Source: Neomoorella carbonis
GTDB lineage: Bacteria; Bacillota; DSM-521; Neomoorellales; Neomoorellaceae
Length of the DNA stretch: 64,000 nucleotides
NCBI RefSeq assembly: GCF_045278715.1
Contig: NZ_CP136420.1
Coordinates: forward strand, 1,922,001-1,986,000
Direction of reading: 5' to 3'
Position 1 is the first letter of the stretch. Every line of letters starts with the position of its first letter. This document shows positions 26,020 to 35,057 of this stretch, in pieces. The translations under genes were made by a program, and so were the position numbers. The notes beneath the pieces were generated by a model that was not told the DNA's origin, searched no databases, and saw only the letters and a program-made list of their open reading frames with translations.

Positions 26020-28681
26020 CTTTCATCGCTCCATCATATGGTTCCATATCATACCAGCTACGGCCGTATTTTAAATCCACCTGGAGGGGGACCTGAAGTT
26101 CCAAGGTGTTTTCCATATTCTCCTTTACCAGAGCGGCTACTGCCGGCAGGTCTTCCTCAGGGACATCAAAGATCAATTCATCGTGAACCTGGAGGATCAT
26201 CCTGGCGCCCGGGTATCGCTCCTCCAGCAGGCGGAAAATCTTAACCATGGCGATTTTAATAATATCTGCCGCGCTGCCTTGGATGGGGGTATTCATAGCT
26301 GCCCGCTCCCCAAAGCTGCGGGTGGTATGGTTGGAACTGAAGAGTTCCGGCAGGTAACGGCGCCGCCCCAGGAGGGTGGTTACATAGCCAACCTGCCGTG
26401 CCCTGGCAACGACCTCTTCCATGTAAGCCCTTACACCGGGGTAACGCTGGAAATAACGCTCAATATATTCATGGGCTTCGCTGCGGCTGATGCCCAGATC
26501 GCGGCTGAGGCCGAAATCGCTGATTCCGTAAACAATGCCGAAGTTCACGGCCTTGGCGCTGCGCCGCATGAACGGTGTCACTTCACTTAAGGGAACACCA
26601 AAGACTTCAGCTGCCGTCCGGGCATGGATGTCTTCCCCCCGGCGAAAGGCGGCAATCATGCCGGCATCACCGGAGATGTGGGCCAGGATACGAAGCTCGA
26701 TCTGGGAGTAATCAGCAGCCAGAAGGAGGCGGCCGGGAGCATGGGGAACGAAAGCGCGGCGCAGGCGCCGGCCCACTTCCAGGCGCACCGGGATGTTTTG
26801 CAGATTGGGCTCGCTGCTGGACAGGCGGCCGGTAGCCGTCACCGTCTGGTTAAAGGTGGTATGGAGGCTCTTCGTTCTGGGATTGACCAGGGGCTTCAGC
26901 CCGTCCACATAGGTGGATTTTAACTTGGTAAGCTGGCGGTATTCCACCAGCTTGGCGGCAATGGGGTGTCTTGCGGCCAGTTCTTCCAGGACGGCAGCGT
27001 CGGTAGAAAAGCCAGTCTTGGTCCGCTTCACCGGCGGCAGGCCCAGTTTTTCAAAAAGGATATTCCCCAGCTGCCGCGATGAGTTGATATTAAACTTTTC
27101 CCCGGCCAGGCGGTAGATTTCTTCTGTCAGGGCGGCAATATTGCCTTCCAATTCAGCACCCATGAGGTCCAGGGTTTCCAGGTCAACAGCCACACCATAG
27201 CTTTCCATTTCGCCTAAAATCCGGGTCAGGGGAAGTTCCACCCGCCGGTAAAGCTCCTCCATACCGGCTACCTGCAATTTGGCAACTAATTCCCGGTGCA
27301 AGAGCCTGGTGGCCACGGCGCGCCGGGCAGTGGTCAGCCGTAAAGATTCATCTTCCACCAGCGCCAGGTCCAGGTGTTCCAGGCAGAGTTCCGGCAAATC
27401 GTGGCGGGAGGCGGTGGGATTAAGAAGGTAGCCGGCGATCATGGTGTCGCCCCCCGGATCGGCAACCTGTGCCCCGGCCTCCTTCAGCCAGACCAGGGCT
27501 GCCTTGGCATTGTGAAAGATAGGCCCTGCCTGCAGCAGGGGTGCCAGGGCCAGGGCCAGGCCAGAAGCCGGCACCCCCGCCGTATCCAGGACAGCCACGC
27601 CCCCTTCCCAGGCCAGTCCCACGGCTAAAGCTGCGGCTTCCAAATAATTGGCGTTATTCAAAGCCAGGGCGATAGCAACTTCTTGCTCCCCGGCCAGGCG
27701 CCCGGCAAGTTTGGCCAGTTCTTCCAGGCTGGTCAAAATATGGAGCTCCGGGAGATTCAGGGTTTTGACGGTGGCTGCCGGAGCCACCCCGGCTCCTTCT
27801 TCCTGCATGGCTTTTAAGACATCTCTGACCAGGCTGTTAAACTCCAGTTCTTTGTAAAGGGCCAGGACAGCCTTATAGTCCGGCTTCTCACGGCGGCAGG
27901 CTCCAAGATCTAGTTCTACCGGCACGTTGCAGCGAATGGTAGCCAGCTGCCTGGCCAGGCGGGCCTGGTCGGCGTAAGCGACCAGGTTGGCCGCTACTTT
28001 CCGCCCCTTCACTTCACCGGCATGGGCCAGTACCCCCTCCAGGTCGCCATACTGGCGGACCAGCTGTACGGCCGTCTTTTCCCCTACTCCGGGTACGCCG
28101 GGAATATTGTCGGAGGCATCACCCATGAGGGCCTTGACATCGATGAGCTGGCCGGGCTCCAGGCCATAGGCTTTTTTAATGGCCTCCAGGTCAAATAATT
28201 CCACCTGAGAAAGGCCGCGCCGCATGAGGAGGACCTTAACCCTGTCATCTACCAGCTGCAGGGCATCCCGGTCACCGGTCAGGATTAAAACCTCTAGTCC
28301 CGCCTCTTTCCCTTTGTGGCTTAAAGTCCCGATGAGATCATCAGCCTCGTAGCCTTCTAGTTCGCAGCTTGCCAGCTTCCAGGCTGCCAGGAGGCGTTTG
28401 ACGAGGGCAAACTGGGGCCTGAGTTCCGGAGCGGTTTCAGGACGCGTCCCCTTATATTCCTCATACAGGTCGTGGCGGAAAGTAACCTTGCTGTGGTCAA
28501 AAGCCACGATTACATAGTCCGGCGCCACCAGGTCAAGGGCCTTTTGCAGCATGGTGGCAAAGCCATAAACGGCATTGGTCTGAAGGCCTTCACTTGTCTG
28601 GAGCGGCGGCAGGGCATGAAAGGCCCGGTGTATAATGCTGTTGCCGTCCACCAGGAGCAATTTACCTTTTTGTACGGGCAT
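26003..28681 (-). CDS. polA: DNA polymerase I
   Basis: 892 residues. 5'-3' exonuclease domain (about 1-290) with LLLVDGNSIIHRAF and LMGDASDNIPGVPGVGEKTA; a middle domain (about 305-480) that lacks the DxE exonuclease residues, so proofreading is probably absent; polymerase domain with LLAADYSQIELRILAH, AKAVNFGIVYGIS and QVHDELIF. Works in Okazaki fragment processing and repair. Leads the polA-mutM-coaE-transglycosylase operon. Confidence 0.97.
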   Translation of the reverse strand: MPVQKGKLLLVDGNSIIHRAFHALPPLQTSEGLQTNAVYGFATMLQKALDLVAPDYVIVAFDHSKVTFRHDLYEEYKGTRPETAPELRPQFALVKRLLAAWKLASCELEGYEADDLIGTLSHKGKEAGLEVLILTGDRDALQLVDDRVKVLLMRRGLSQVELFDLEAIKKAYGLEPGQLIDVKALMGDASDNIPGVPGVGEKTAVQLVRQYGDLEGVLAHAGEVKGRKVAANLVAYADQARLARQLATIRCNVPVELDLGACRREKPDYKAVLALYKELEFNSLVRDVLKAMQEEGAGVAPAATVKTLNLPELHILTSLEELAKLAGRLAGEQEVAIALALNNANYLEAAALAVGLAWEGGVAVLDTAGVPASGLALALAPLLQAGPIFHNAKAALVWLKEAGAQVADPGGDTMIAGYLLNPTASRHDLPELCLEHLDLALVEDESLRLTTARRAVATRLLHRELVAKLQVAGMEELYRRVELPLTRILGEMESYGVAVDLETLDLMGAELEGNIAALTEEIYRLAGEKFNINSSRQLGNILFEKLGLPPVKRTKTGFSTDAAVLEELAARHPIAAKLVEYRQLTKLKSTYVDGLKPLVNPRTKSLHTTFNQTVTATGRLSSSEPNLQNIPVRLEVGRRLRRAFVPHAPGRLLLAADYSQIELRILAHISGDAGMIAAFRRGEDIHARTAAEVFGVPLSEVTPFMRRSAKAVNFGIVYGISDFGLSRDLGISRSEAHEYIERYFQRYPGVRAYMEEVVARARQVGYVTTLLGRRRYLPELFSSNHTTRSFGERAAMNTPIQGSAADIIKIAMVKIFRLLEERYPGARMILQVHDELIFDVPEEDLPAVAALVKENMENTLELQVPLQVDLKYGRSWYDMEPYDGAMKDAGTA

Positions 28682-28760
28682 TCGTCACCCTTCTTTGTAA
28701 AAAACGCTGCTTCTATTTTATCTTTTTCTGTTTCCAGTGGCAATTCTTTTCCCCTTCATC

Positions 28761-28787
28761 AAAAAACCACCCTTAAGGTGAGGGTGG
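28761..28787 (-). terminator. Terminator overlapping the anti-sigma stop codon
   Basis: Minus strand CCACCCT, 7-base loop, AGGGTGG, TTTTTT. The TAA of the anti-sigma gene (28773-28775) sits inside the hairpin. Confidence 0.9.
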
Positions 28788-29780
28788 TCTGGAGGACGCC
28801 TCCGGTACCGGGGTTGGGGCTGGCTTCTTATATACCTTTTCAGGTACCGTCAAAGTTTGGTATATATCTGCTGAATCAATCTTATTTGGCGAGAGCATCC
28901 TGGCATCAGGGATGGCCAACTTCTTTTCCCCGGTTTGGTTATCAGGCGGGGTAGGCGGCGGTGAAATTGTTCCCGTCCCGGTTTGTTTACCGGTTGCTGT
29001 AATTTCTCCTTTATCTTTATTTATTTGTAGCTTGTTATCACCTGAAATAATTTGCTCCAGGGACGTCTGGTCCTGGAGGCCAGTTATTTGTTCACCGGGT
29101 AATTTTTGTCCCTTACCTGCTTGATGGTTCTGTTCTGAGGCTGGACCGGGGTTTTGGCCCCGGGAGCCAACATTGGTCATGGCCTGGACAACCGGATTTC
29201 TCTTTCCGCTGTTAAAAACTGGCTGGGGTTTGGTGGCCTTCGCCGGTTGTCGCCTCAGAGGCTGTGCCGGCCGGGCTTCTTCCCCTGATGGGGTTATTGC
29301 TGGTGCCGGTGGTTTGTTTTCTTGATCTGTAATTATCATGGAGAAATCCCTTTTTGGTGCTGTAGTCGTCGGAGCCGGCAAAGCTTTCACCTGTCCCTGT
29401 TCTTCCTGCGTAAACGCAGACGTTACCTGCCTGGCTTGGAATGGTGGAGGGAAAGGAAAATAGCCGGCAGAGCCAGCAATAGCCACCACAACCGTAACCG
29501 CTGCCGCTGCCGCCAGAGAGAGCCACTGCGGCAGGCGCCGGTACCATGGCCGGCAGGCCGCCTCAAGCCGCGACCGTAAACGCTCCTCAAACCCGGCCGG
29601 CAGTTCCAGTTCTTCTTCCGACCAGGCCCTGAGAAGGTTCACTGTCTGGCGCAGGGCTTCCAGTTCTTCCCGGCAGGAGTTGCACCGACGCAAATGCTTC
29701 TCCACGTCCCGTCGTTGAGTTGCCGTCAGGACATCATCCAGATATGATGACAGCAATTCCCGGTAGTGGCTACAGTTCAC
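28773..29780 (-). CDS. Anti-sigma factor with zinc-finger (zf-HC2) domain
   Basis: 335 residues. The N-terminus has the anti-sigma zinc motif HxxxCxxC (EKHLRRCNSCREEL), then one membrane segment (about 85-112) and a long Pro/Thr/Gln-rich extracytoplasmic part (about 115-335). The first domain should hold the ECF sigma inactive; the outer part may sense the envelope. Its ATG overlaps the sigma stop by four bases (ATGA). The unusually long low-complexity outer region has no recognisable domain. Confidence 0.87.
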   Translation of the reverse strand: MNCSHYRELLSSYLDDVLTATQRRDVEKHLRRCNSCREELEALRQTVNLLRAWSEEELELPAGFEERLRSRLEAACRPWYRRLPQWLSLAAAAAVTVVVAIAGSAGYFPFPPPFQARQVTSAFTQEEQGQVKALPAPTTTAPKRDFSMIITDQENKPPAPAITPSGEEARPAQPLRRQPAKATKPQPVFNSGKRNPVVQAMTNVGSRGQNPGPASEQNHQAGKGQKLPGEQITGLQDQTSLEQIISGDNKLQINKDKGEITATGKQTGTGTISPPPTPPDNQTGEKKLAIPDARMLSPNKIDSADIYQTLTVPEKVYKKPAPTPVPEASSRPPSP

Positions 29781-30433
29781 CGCCCCTCACCCCCTTTGCT
29801 TATATAGACGCTTTGCAACGCTAAATGTTCCCGTTCCCTTATCAGGCGCTGTCGCAAAAACTGCCGCGCCCGGCTCAAGCGAGATTTCACCGTCCCCACA
29901 GAACAACCCAGGATGGTCGCTATCTGTTCATAGCTAAAGCCCTGCAAATCACGCATGATTATCACCATGCGATATTCCGGCGTCAGAACCTGGATTAGTT
30001 TATGTATATAGTCCTCCCCCTCCCTGGCCAGGAAAATTTCTTCCGGTGAAGGAACACCTCCCCAGGCGGCCAGCTCCCAGGGTACCACCTCTGTTTCCTG
30101 CAGACCCTCCAGGGAAAGGGCGGGCCGCCGTTTGAGGCGGCGCAGGGCATCGCGGCAGACATTGGCAATGATATGCTGCAGCCAGGTTTTAAAGGAACAC
30201 TGGCCCCGGAAGCCCGGCAGGTTTTTATAGGCGCGCACCAGGGCCTCCTGGGCGGCATCACCGGCATCTTCGGGATTGCCCAGGAAGCGGTACGCAATGG
30301 TGTAGAGCATCTTCTGGTAACGCTCCACCAGGAGGGTAAAAGCCTCCATATCGCCCTTTCGACTCCGGGCCAGCAATTCTTCGTCCGAAACCACGGCTGC
30401 CCACCACCTTCCAGCTTTTTTCCTATTCGCCAT
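29777..30433 (-). CDS. ECF-type RNA polymerase sigma factor
   Basis: 218 residues. Region 2 (YRFLGNPEDAGDAAQEALVR, QCSFKTWLQHIIANVCRDAL) and region 4 (GFSYEQIATILGCSVGTVKS) are intact. Likely a SigW/SigE-like stress sigma released by the anti-sigma encoded just downstream. Its regulon cannot be deduced. Confidence 0.92.
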   Translation of the reverse strand: MANRKKAGRWWAAVVSDEELLARSRKGDMEAFTLLVERYQKMLYTIAYRFLGNPEDAGDAAQEALVRAYKNLPGFRGQCSFKTWLQHIIANVCRDALRRLKRRPALSLEGLQETEVVPWELAAWGGVPSPEEIFLAREGEDYIHKLIQVLTPEYRMVIIMRDLQGFSYEQIATILGCSVGTVKSRLSRARQFLRQRLIREREHLALQSVYISKGGEGR

Positions 30434-30458
30434 CTCCCTTCCTTTATCCTTTTAGGCC

Positions 30459-30487
30459 TTGCAGGAATATGAAGTCTATGTTAAAAT
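30459..30487 (+). promoter_or_regulatory. Promoter of tRNA-Leu (CAA)
   Basis: TTGCAG, 17-base spacer, TAAAAT, 13 bases before the tRNA. Confidence 0.7.
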
Positions 30488-30500
30488 AAAAATCACACAA

Positions 30501-30587
30501 GCCGAAGTGGTGGAACTGGCAGACGCGCCGGACTCAAAATCCGGTGGCCGCGAGGCCGTGCGGGTTCGACCCCCGCCTTCGGCACCA
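30501..30587 (+). tRNA. tRNA-Leu (CAA)
   Basis: 87 nt with acceptor GCCGAAG/CTTCGGC, a long variable arm, anticodon loop CTCAAAA (CAA), T-loop GGTTCGACCCC and an encoded CCA. Confidence 0.96.
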
Positions 30588-30593
30588 ATAATA

Positions 30594-30623
30594 CCAAGGC
30601 GTGAAAGCCTTGGTCATTTGCTT
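30594..30623 (+). terminator. Terminator of tRNA-Leu (CAA)
   Basis: Stem CCAAGGC / GCCTTGG with a 6-base loop, followed by the broken T-tract TCATTTGCTTTTT. Confidence 0.7.
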
Positions 30624-30708
30624 TTTATAGACGAATTAATACTGCAACGTTGCCTTCCTTTCCAGAGAGCTGTCCATAATTTGTCTGCTACAGGTTAACA
30701 ACCTATCA

Positions 30709-30750
30709 ATAAGCGAGGTGGTCGGCATAAGCATCGACCACCTCGCTTAT
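30709..30750. repeat. 16-bp perfect inverted repeat
   Basis: Arms ataagcgaggtggtcg and cgaccacctcgcttat are separated by 10 bases. It sits in a gene-free stretch (30624-30977) and has no T-run on either side. The rest of the stretch shows only the ribosome site of the next gene. Confidence 0.7.
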
Positions 30751-30977
30751 CTTCGCCCGGATATTAGGTGGTTGAAGCTGGAACGATTTATACTCGCTAT
30801 AGTTTTGCTCTAACTTACCGGGAGGATGTTCTGACGAGAAGTTTATCGGGGCAGGCAGTAATCCAGGCCGTTTTTCGGCCATCAACCCCTGCAGGGTAAC
30901 TTTGCCTATTGCCTGTCCCCGGTGCTATGCTAATAAATATGGGATCGCTACTAGTTATTTGCGGAGGTTACATAATC

Positions 30978-31922
30978 ATGGCTATATGCCAGAAAACTGA
31001 AGAGGCAACCTTTTCCTGTCATCAAAGCAAGAGATCTCGCCAGTTGGGCTATGGAGCCATTCTCCTCGCAACTTTCCTTTACGGGGGCAATGTTATAGCC
31101 GGCCGGTTGGTGGCCCCCTTGGTACCACCCATAGCTATGTCCGCCGTCCGGGGTATACTTGGTCTTATAATATTGCTTCCTTTTGCCTGGAAGGAACCCC
31201 ATAAACCGCGCCTGCAGGACCTGCCGTATCTGGCTATAGTGGGCTTTCTTGGGATCAGCGTGGCCTATGGTACCTTTGCCTGGTCTATGCAAGACAGCCC
31301 GGCAATTAATGCCGCCATAATCATTGCCACCTTCCCGGCCGTTACCCTGGTCCTGCTCGCTTTGGGATGGCACGAAAAGCCCAGCTGTTACCAGATCATA
31401 GGAATTATAATTGCCTTCACTGGCTTGGCACTGGTATCTAGCGAGGGTTCCCTTGAACGCATACTAACTTTACGCTTCCATGCGAGTGATCTGATTCTCC
31501 TGGTTAATGTTATTGCCGTTTCCCTTTCTAATATCCTGGTACAAAAAATGATGCAGCGCTATCCAGCAATCATTACCAGTACGTGGAGCCTCTTTTTTGG
31601 TACCATTTTCCTGCTCCCCGGGGGTCTATGGGAGGTATTTCACCAGGGCTGGTACCTGCCTTGGATGGGCTGGCTATTACTTATCTATATGGGCTGTATC
31701 ATTGCCGGTTTGGCGCTGTTACTCAACTTTGAGGCCATCAATCGCCTCGGCTGCGGACCGGTGGCTATGTTCAACAACTTAACCCCCCTCTTTGCCATTG
31801 CCCTCGCAGCTTTAATTCTTAAGGAAAAGCTAGCCTGGTATCATGCTTTAGGTATTATTTTAGCCCTGGGCGGGGTGCTTATCTCCCTCTGGCAACATCA
31901 CCCGGAAAAGAAAACGGTCTAG
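30978..31922 (+). CDS. EamA/DMT-family transporter
   Basis: About 314 residues with ten membrane segments in two EamA repeats: TFLYGGNVIAGRL, PAINAAIIIATFPAVT in the first and GPVAMFNNLTPLFAIALAALILKE-type segments in the second. Exports or imports small metabolites; substrate unknown. I start at the ATG at 30978, which has GGAGG 10 bases upstream. An earlier ATG at 30909 lacks a site. Confidence 0.85.
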   Translation: MAICQKTEEATFSCHQSKRSRQLGYGAILLATFLYGGNVIAGRLVAPLVPPIAMSAVRGILGLIILLPFAWKEPHKPRLQDLPYLAIVGFLGISVAYGTFAWSMQDSPAINAAIIIATFPAVTLVLLALGWHEKPSCYQIIGIIIAFTGLALVSSEGSLERILTLRFHASDLILLVNVIAVSLSNILVQKMMQRYPAIITSTWSLFFGTIFLLPGGLWEVFHQGWYLPWMGWLLLIYMGCIIAGLALLLNFEAINRLGCGPVAMFNNLTPLFAIALAALILKEKLAWYHALGIILALGGVLISLWQHHPEKKTV

Positions 31923-32199
31923 CGGCAGCTCCGGTACTATTCTTCACCGGGGTTAAGGATAGAGGTAGAAATACCCGCCCGCCAGCGGAAATTTTTTTAC
32001 AGATGGCTTCCAGTACCACACGGATGTGATAAAATAGTTAAGGACTTTTTTCCAGGAGCCACGCCAAAGGGGTTAAATATCTACCGGCGAATTATAAGAA
32101 AAGTTCGGCTAAGACGTTCGGCTTGAGCGGCAGGCCGCTCTCCAATGGTTAGGAAAAAAAGCCGGTAAAAAGACCGTACTTTTGCAGGAGGGGACAGGG

Positions 32200-33243
32200 G
32201 TGAAAAAAATTGCCGCCCTTGTGACGGTTGTAGTCTTGCTTTTGTCCTTAACTTTGATTTACGGTAAATCTTATTCTTTCCGTCATCAGGACCAGGGAAT
32301 AAATAATGCCGGCAGCTCCCCGGCAGAAACTGCCGGACCTGAAACAAGGCCTGTATCATCCATAACAAGGGAAACTGCAACAATAACGCCGGCGCTGGCT
32401 ACTACAACCGGCAACCCCGCAAAAATTATTTACCAGAATAAAGTTGTTGCCCTCATTTACCATCATATTGATAACCAGGAAATCCCAGGATTGGTTATCT
32501 CCCCGCAACGCTTTCGCCACCACCTGGATATGCTCCGGGCACAGGGTTACCGGGCCATCAACCTGGAGGAGCTACGCTCTTTTCTAAAAGGTGAACCCAT
32601 TCCCGATAATGCCGTCCTGATTACCTTTGACGACGGGTATGAGAGCGTTTACCGGTATGCCCTACCGGAACTGCGCGAGAAGCAGATGCCGGCCGTTTCT
32701 TTTGCTATTGTCGGCTATGCAGGACAAAAATTGGGCCGTCTCCAGCACTATGACTGGCAGGAAGCCAGGGAAATGGCAGCCGCCGGTTTCATCACCCAAT
32801 CCCATACTTACAATATGCATAGTTACGGTCTTCTAGCTAACGGCCGTCAAGGCCCCATCCTTAGCGGTCCTTTAAAAGATCAAAGCGCGGAAGATTTTAT
32901 GAACATGGTCTACCAGGATCTGGCCCGCTCCCGGGAGGAAATTGAGGCTCACCTGCAGCAACCGGTCTATGCCCTGGCCCTGCCCTACGGCGCCGCCGGC
33001 CCCCTGGCCATCCAGGCAGCCGCCCGGGCCGGTTTTCAGCTTATTTTTACTACCCAGGCCGGCGCAATTACACGGAAAAGCAATCCTCTGTCCCTGCCCC
33101 GGATCAATGCCGGTTCGCCGGCCGTATCGCCCAGCGAACTCGATATTATAATCCGCAAGGCTGCCGGCGTAGAGACTACTGTATTAACTAGATCACAGGC
33201 CCAGACCAAAATTAGTGGCAAAAAGGCTAATAAAAAGATCTAG
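32200..33243 (+). CDS. Exported polysaccharide deacetylase (NodB domain)
   Basis: 347 residues. An N-terminal membrane or signal segment (about 4-24), a Ser/Thr/Ala-rich linker, then a carbohydrate esterase family 4 domain: LITFDDGYES (metal Asp pair) and the HxxxxH element SHTYNMH, followed by LALPYGAAG. It removes acetyl groups from an extracellular glycan. The GTG has GGAGGGG 8 bases upstream. Confidence 0.88.
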   Translation: MKKIAALVTVVVLLLSLTLIYGKSYSFRHQDQGINNAGSSPAETAGPETRPVSSITRETATITPALATTTGNPAKIIYQNKVVALIYHHIDNQEIPGLVISPQRFRHHLDMLRAQGYRAINLEELRSFLKGEPIPDNAVLITFDDGYESVYRYALPELREKQMPAVSFAIVGYAGQKLGRLQHYDWQEAREMAAAGFITQSHTYNMHSYGLLANGRQGPILSGPLKDQSAEDFMNMVYQDLARSREEIEAHLQQPVYALALPYGAAGPLAIQAAARAGFQLIFTTQAGAITRKSNPLSLPRINAGSPAVSPSELDIIIRKAAGVETTVLTRSQAQTKISGKKANKKI

Positions 33244-33274
33244 CGAAGGACAGCCATCATAGTTCCTCACTAAC

Positions 33275-33318
33275 AAATAAAGCCAGTGGCCGGATTGCCC
33301 GCCACCGGCATTTTTATT
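33275..33318. terminator. Bidirectional terminator between deacetylase and cbiO
   Basis: Imperfect stem GCCAGTGG / CCACCGGC with one mismatch, T-run to the right (CATTTTTATT) and A-run to the left. The two genes converge here. Confidence 0.65.
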
Positions 33319-33325
33319 AAGCGGA

Positions 33326-34138
33326 TTAATGGGCGTGCAGGTGGAAATAGCCCTGGTGGTGGTGCTCATGAAAGGCCGCGTCAATAAGGTTGACCTGCAT
33401 TAAAAGCTTACGGTTGGCCAGAATTTCCCGGGGCAAGCCTGCTGCTGCCAGGCGGTGGTCTTCGCCCAGGACGAAAACCCGGTCGGCAATAACGGGGACA
33501 ATAGCCAGGTCGTGGGTGGCGGTGATAATGGTCTTACCGGCCTGGTTTAATTTAAGGAGCATTTCCACCAGCCAGCGCTGGCTGCGGGGGTCCAGGCCGG
33601 CCGTCGGCTCGTCGAGGATCAGCACCTCCGGGTTGCTGGCCAGGACGGCTCCCAGAGCTACTTTTTTCCTTTCCCCGCCGCTCAGTTTATGAGGAGGGCG
33701 GTCGGCCAGGGCTTCCAGTTCCAGCAGGGCCAGGAGGGAATCAACCCGGGCTTTGACTTCAGCCGCCGGTAATTCCAGCTGCAGGGGACCGAAGGCCAGC
33801 TCTTCCCTGACGCTGGCATTAAAGAGCTGGGCTTCGGAATTCTGAAAGACAAACCCCACCCGGCGGCGGAAAGCCAGAAAGAAATCTTCATCTTCCAAGG
33901 AGGCCTCGGTCAGTTCCTGGTCGTCAAATTTCACCGTTCCCTGTCGGGGGAAAATCAGGCCGCTCAAAAGCCGCTGGAGGGTGGACTTGCCCGAGCCGTT
34001 GGCCCCCAGGAGAACCACTTTTTCCCCGGCGTTGATGGTTAAGCTGATTCCCTCCAGAGCGGGACGACCGTCTTCATAAGCGTAGCTGACATTTTGCAAA
34101 GTATAGAGGGCTTTAGTGACCAAGGTAATAATCGCCAC
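33326..34138 (-). CDS. cbiO: Cobalt/nickel ECF transporter ATPase CbiO
   Basis: 270 residues. Walker A LLGANGSGKST, signature HKLSGGERKKVALG and Walker B VLILDEPTAGLD of the CbiO/EcfA type. The last 12 residues contain six histidines (EHHHQGYFHLHAH), a possible metal-binding tail. Third gene of cbiM-cbiQ-cbiO, overlapping the end of cbiQ. The GTG start at 34138 has a poor ribosome site; TTG at 34123 is an alternative. Confidence 0.92.
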   Translation of the reverse strand: MAIITLVTKALYTLQNVSYAYEDGRPALEGISLTINAGEKVVLLGANGSGKSTLQRLLSGLIFPRQGTVKFDDQELTEASLEDEDFFLAFRRRVGFVFQNSEAQLFNASVREELAFGPLQLELPAAEVKARVDSLLALLELEALADRPPHKLSGGERKKVALGAVLASNPEVLILDEPTAGLDPRSQRWLVEMLLKLNQAGKTIITATHDLAIVPVIADRVFVLGEDHRLAAAGLPREILANRKLLMQVNLIDAAFHEHHHQGYFHLHAH

Positions 34139-35057
34139 CTAAAAGGATTAATCCCGCCATGATAAACCCGGCGAAGCGCCAGTAGTCCCGCGGAGCCAGG
34201 CTGTAGTCTTCCAGGCAACGTCCTTCACCGCGATAACCCCGGGCCACCATGGCTTGATAGACCTCTTCACTTAAAACGTAGGCCCTGATCAGGAGGTTTC
34301 CCATGGCCCCGGCCAGGAAATGGCGGTTCATTTTTAAACTTGACCTGCCCACCAGGCGGCTCTGGCGGGCTGTGAACATCTCTTCTGTGGTTTTGAGCAG
34401 TAAGAAGATATAACGATAGGTCATGCTAAAAATCAGGACAAAAATCCTGGGTACCCGTAAAACCCGCAGGGCCCTGAGGAGGGCCGCCCAGCGAGTGGTC
34501 ATGGTCACCAGGAAAGCTAGGGAGACAGTGACCCCTACCCGGATGACGAGGAGCCCGGCCCCGGCCAGGCCCTGGCGGGTTATGGCGAGAAGCGCCGGCA
34601 GTTGCCAGGGCCCCAGGTGTACAGGCCCTTTCAGGTTCAACAGGACCACCAGGGGCTCGCCCGGGCGCACCCAGTTAAAGAGGGTAGGGAAAACCATTAT
34701 CCCCGTGAACAGGGGTACGATGAGCCAGACACGTTTTAAATATGGGCCTAAAGGTATCCGGGAAAAGTAAGCCAGGAGGATTATCCCCCCGTACATGACA
34801 ACCAGGGTCAAGGGGTGGCGAGCCAGCCCGGCCACCACAGCCAGCCACAGCAAGCCCAAAAGCTTTAACCTGGGCTCCACGCCCTGAAGCAGGCCCCGGC
34901 GGCCGGCCAGTTCCTCGGCAAAAAGGACCTCCTGGCCGAAGTGGGCCAGGTCCTGCAGAGTCTTTTCGCCGAAACCCGGCTGCCGTTTTCTTCCTCCGGC
35001 GCGGAGTGGTGGATAATTGTTTTGCCATAACCATGGTGGTAAGTTTTCAACGCGCAT
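34113..35057 (-). CDS. cbiQ: Cobalt/nickel ECF transporter T component CbiQ
   Basis: 314 residues, about five membrane segments and the two coupling helices with the Ala-Arg-Gly signature (QAMVARGYRGEG). It joins the ATPase to CbiM. Its start overlaps the cbiM stop by 11 bases. Confidence 0.9.
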   Translation of the reverse strand: MRVENLPPWLWQNNYPPLRAGGRKRQPGFGEKTLQDLAHFGQEVLFAEELAGRRGLLQGVEPRLKLLGLLWLAVVAGLARHPLTLVVMYGGIILLAYFSRIPLGPYLKRVWLIVPLFTGIMVFPTLFNWVRPGEPLVVLLNLKGPVHLGPWQLPALLAITRQGLAGAGLLVIRVGVTVSLAFLVTMTTRWAALLRALRVLRVPRIFVLIFSMTYRYIFLLLKTTEEMFTARQSRLVGRSSLKMNRHFLAGAMGNLLIRAYVLSEEVYQAMVARGYRGEGRCLEDYSLAPRDYWRFAGFIMAGLILLGGDYYLGH

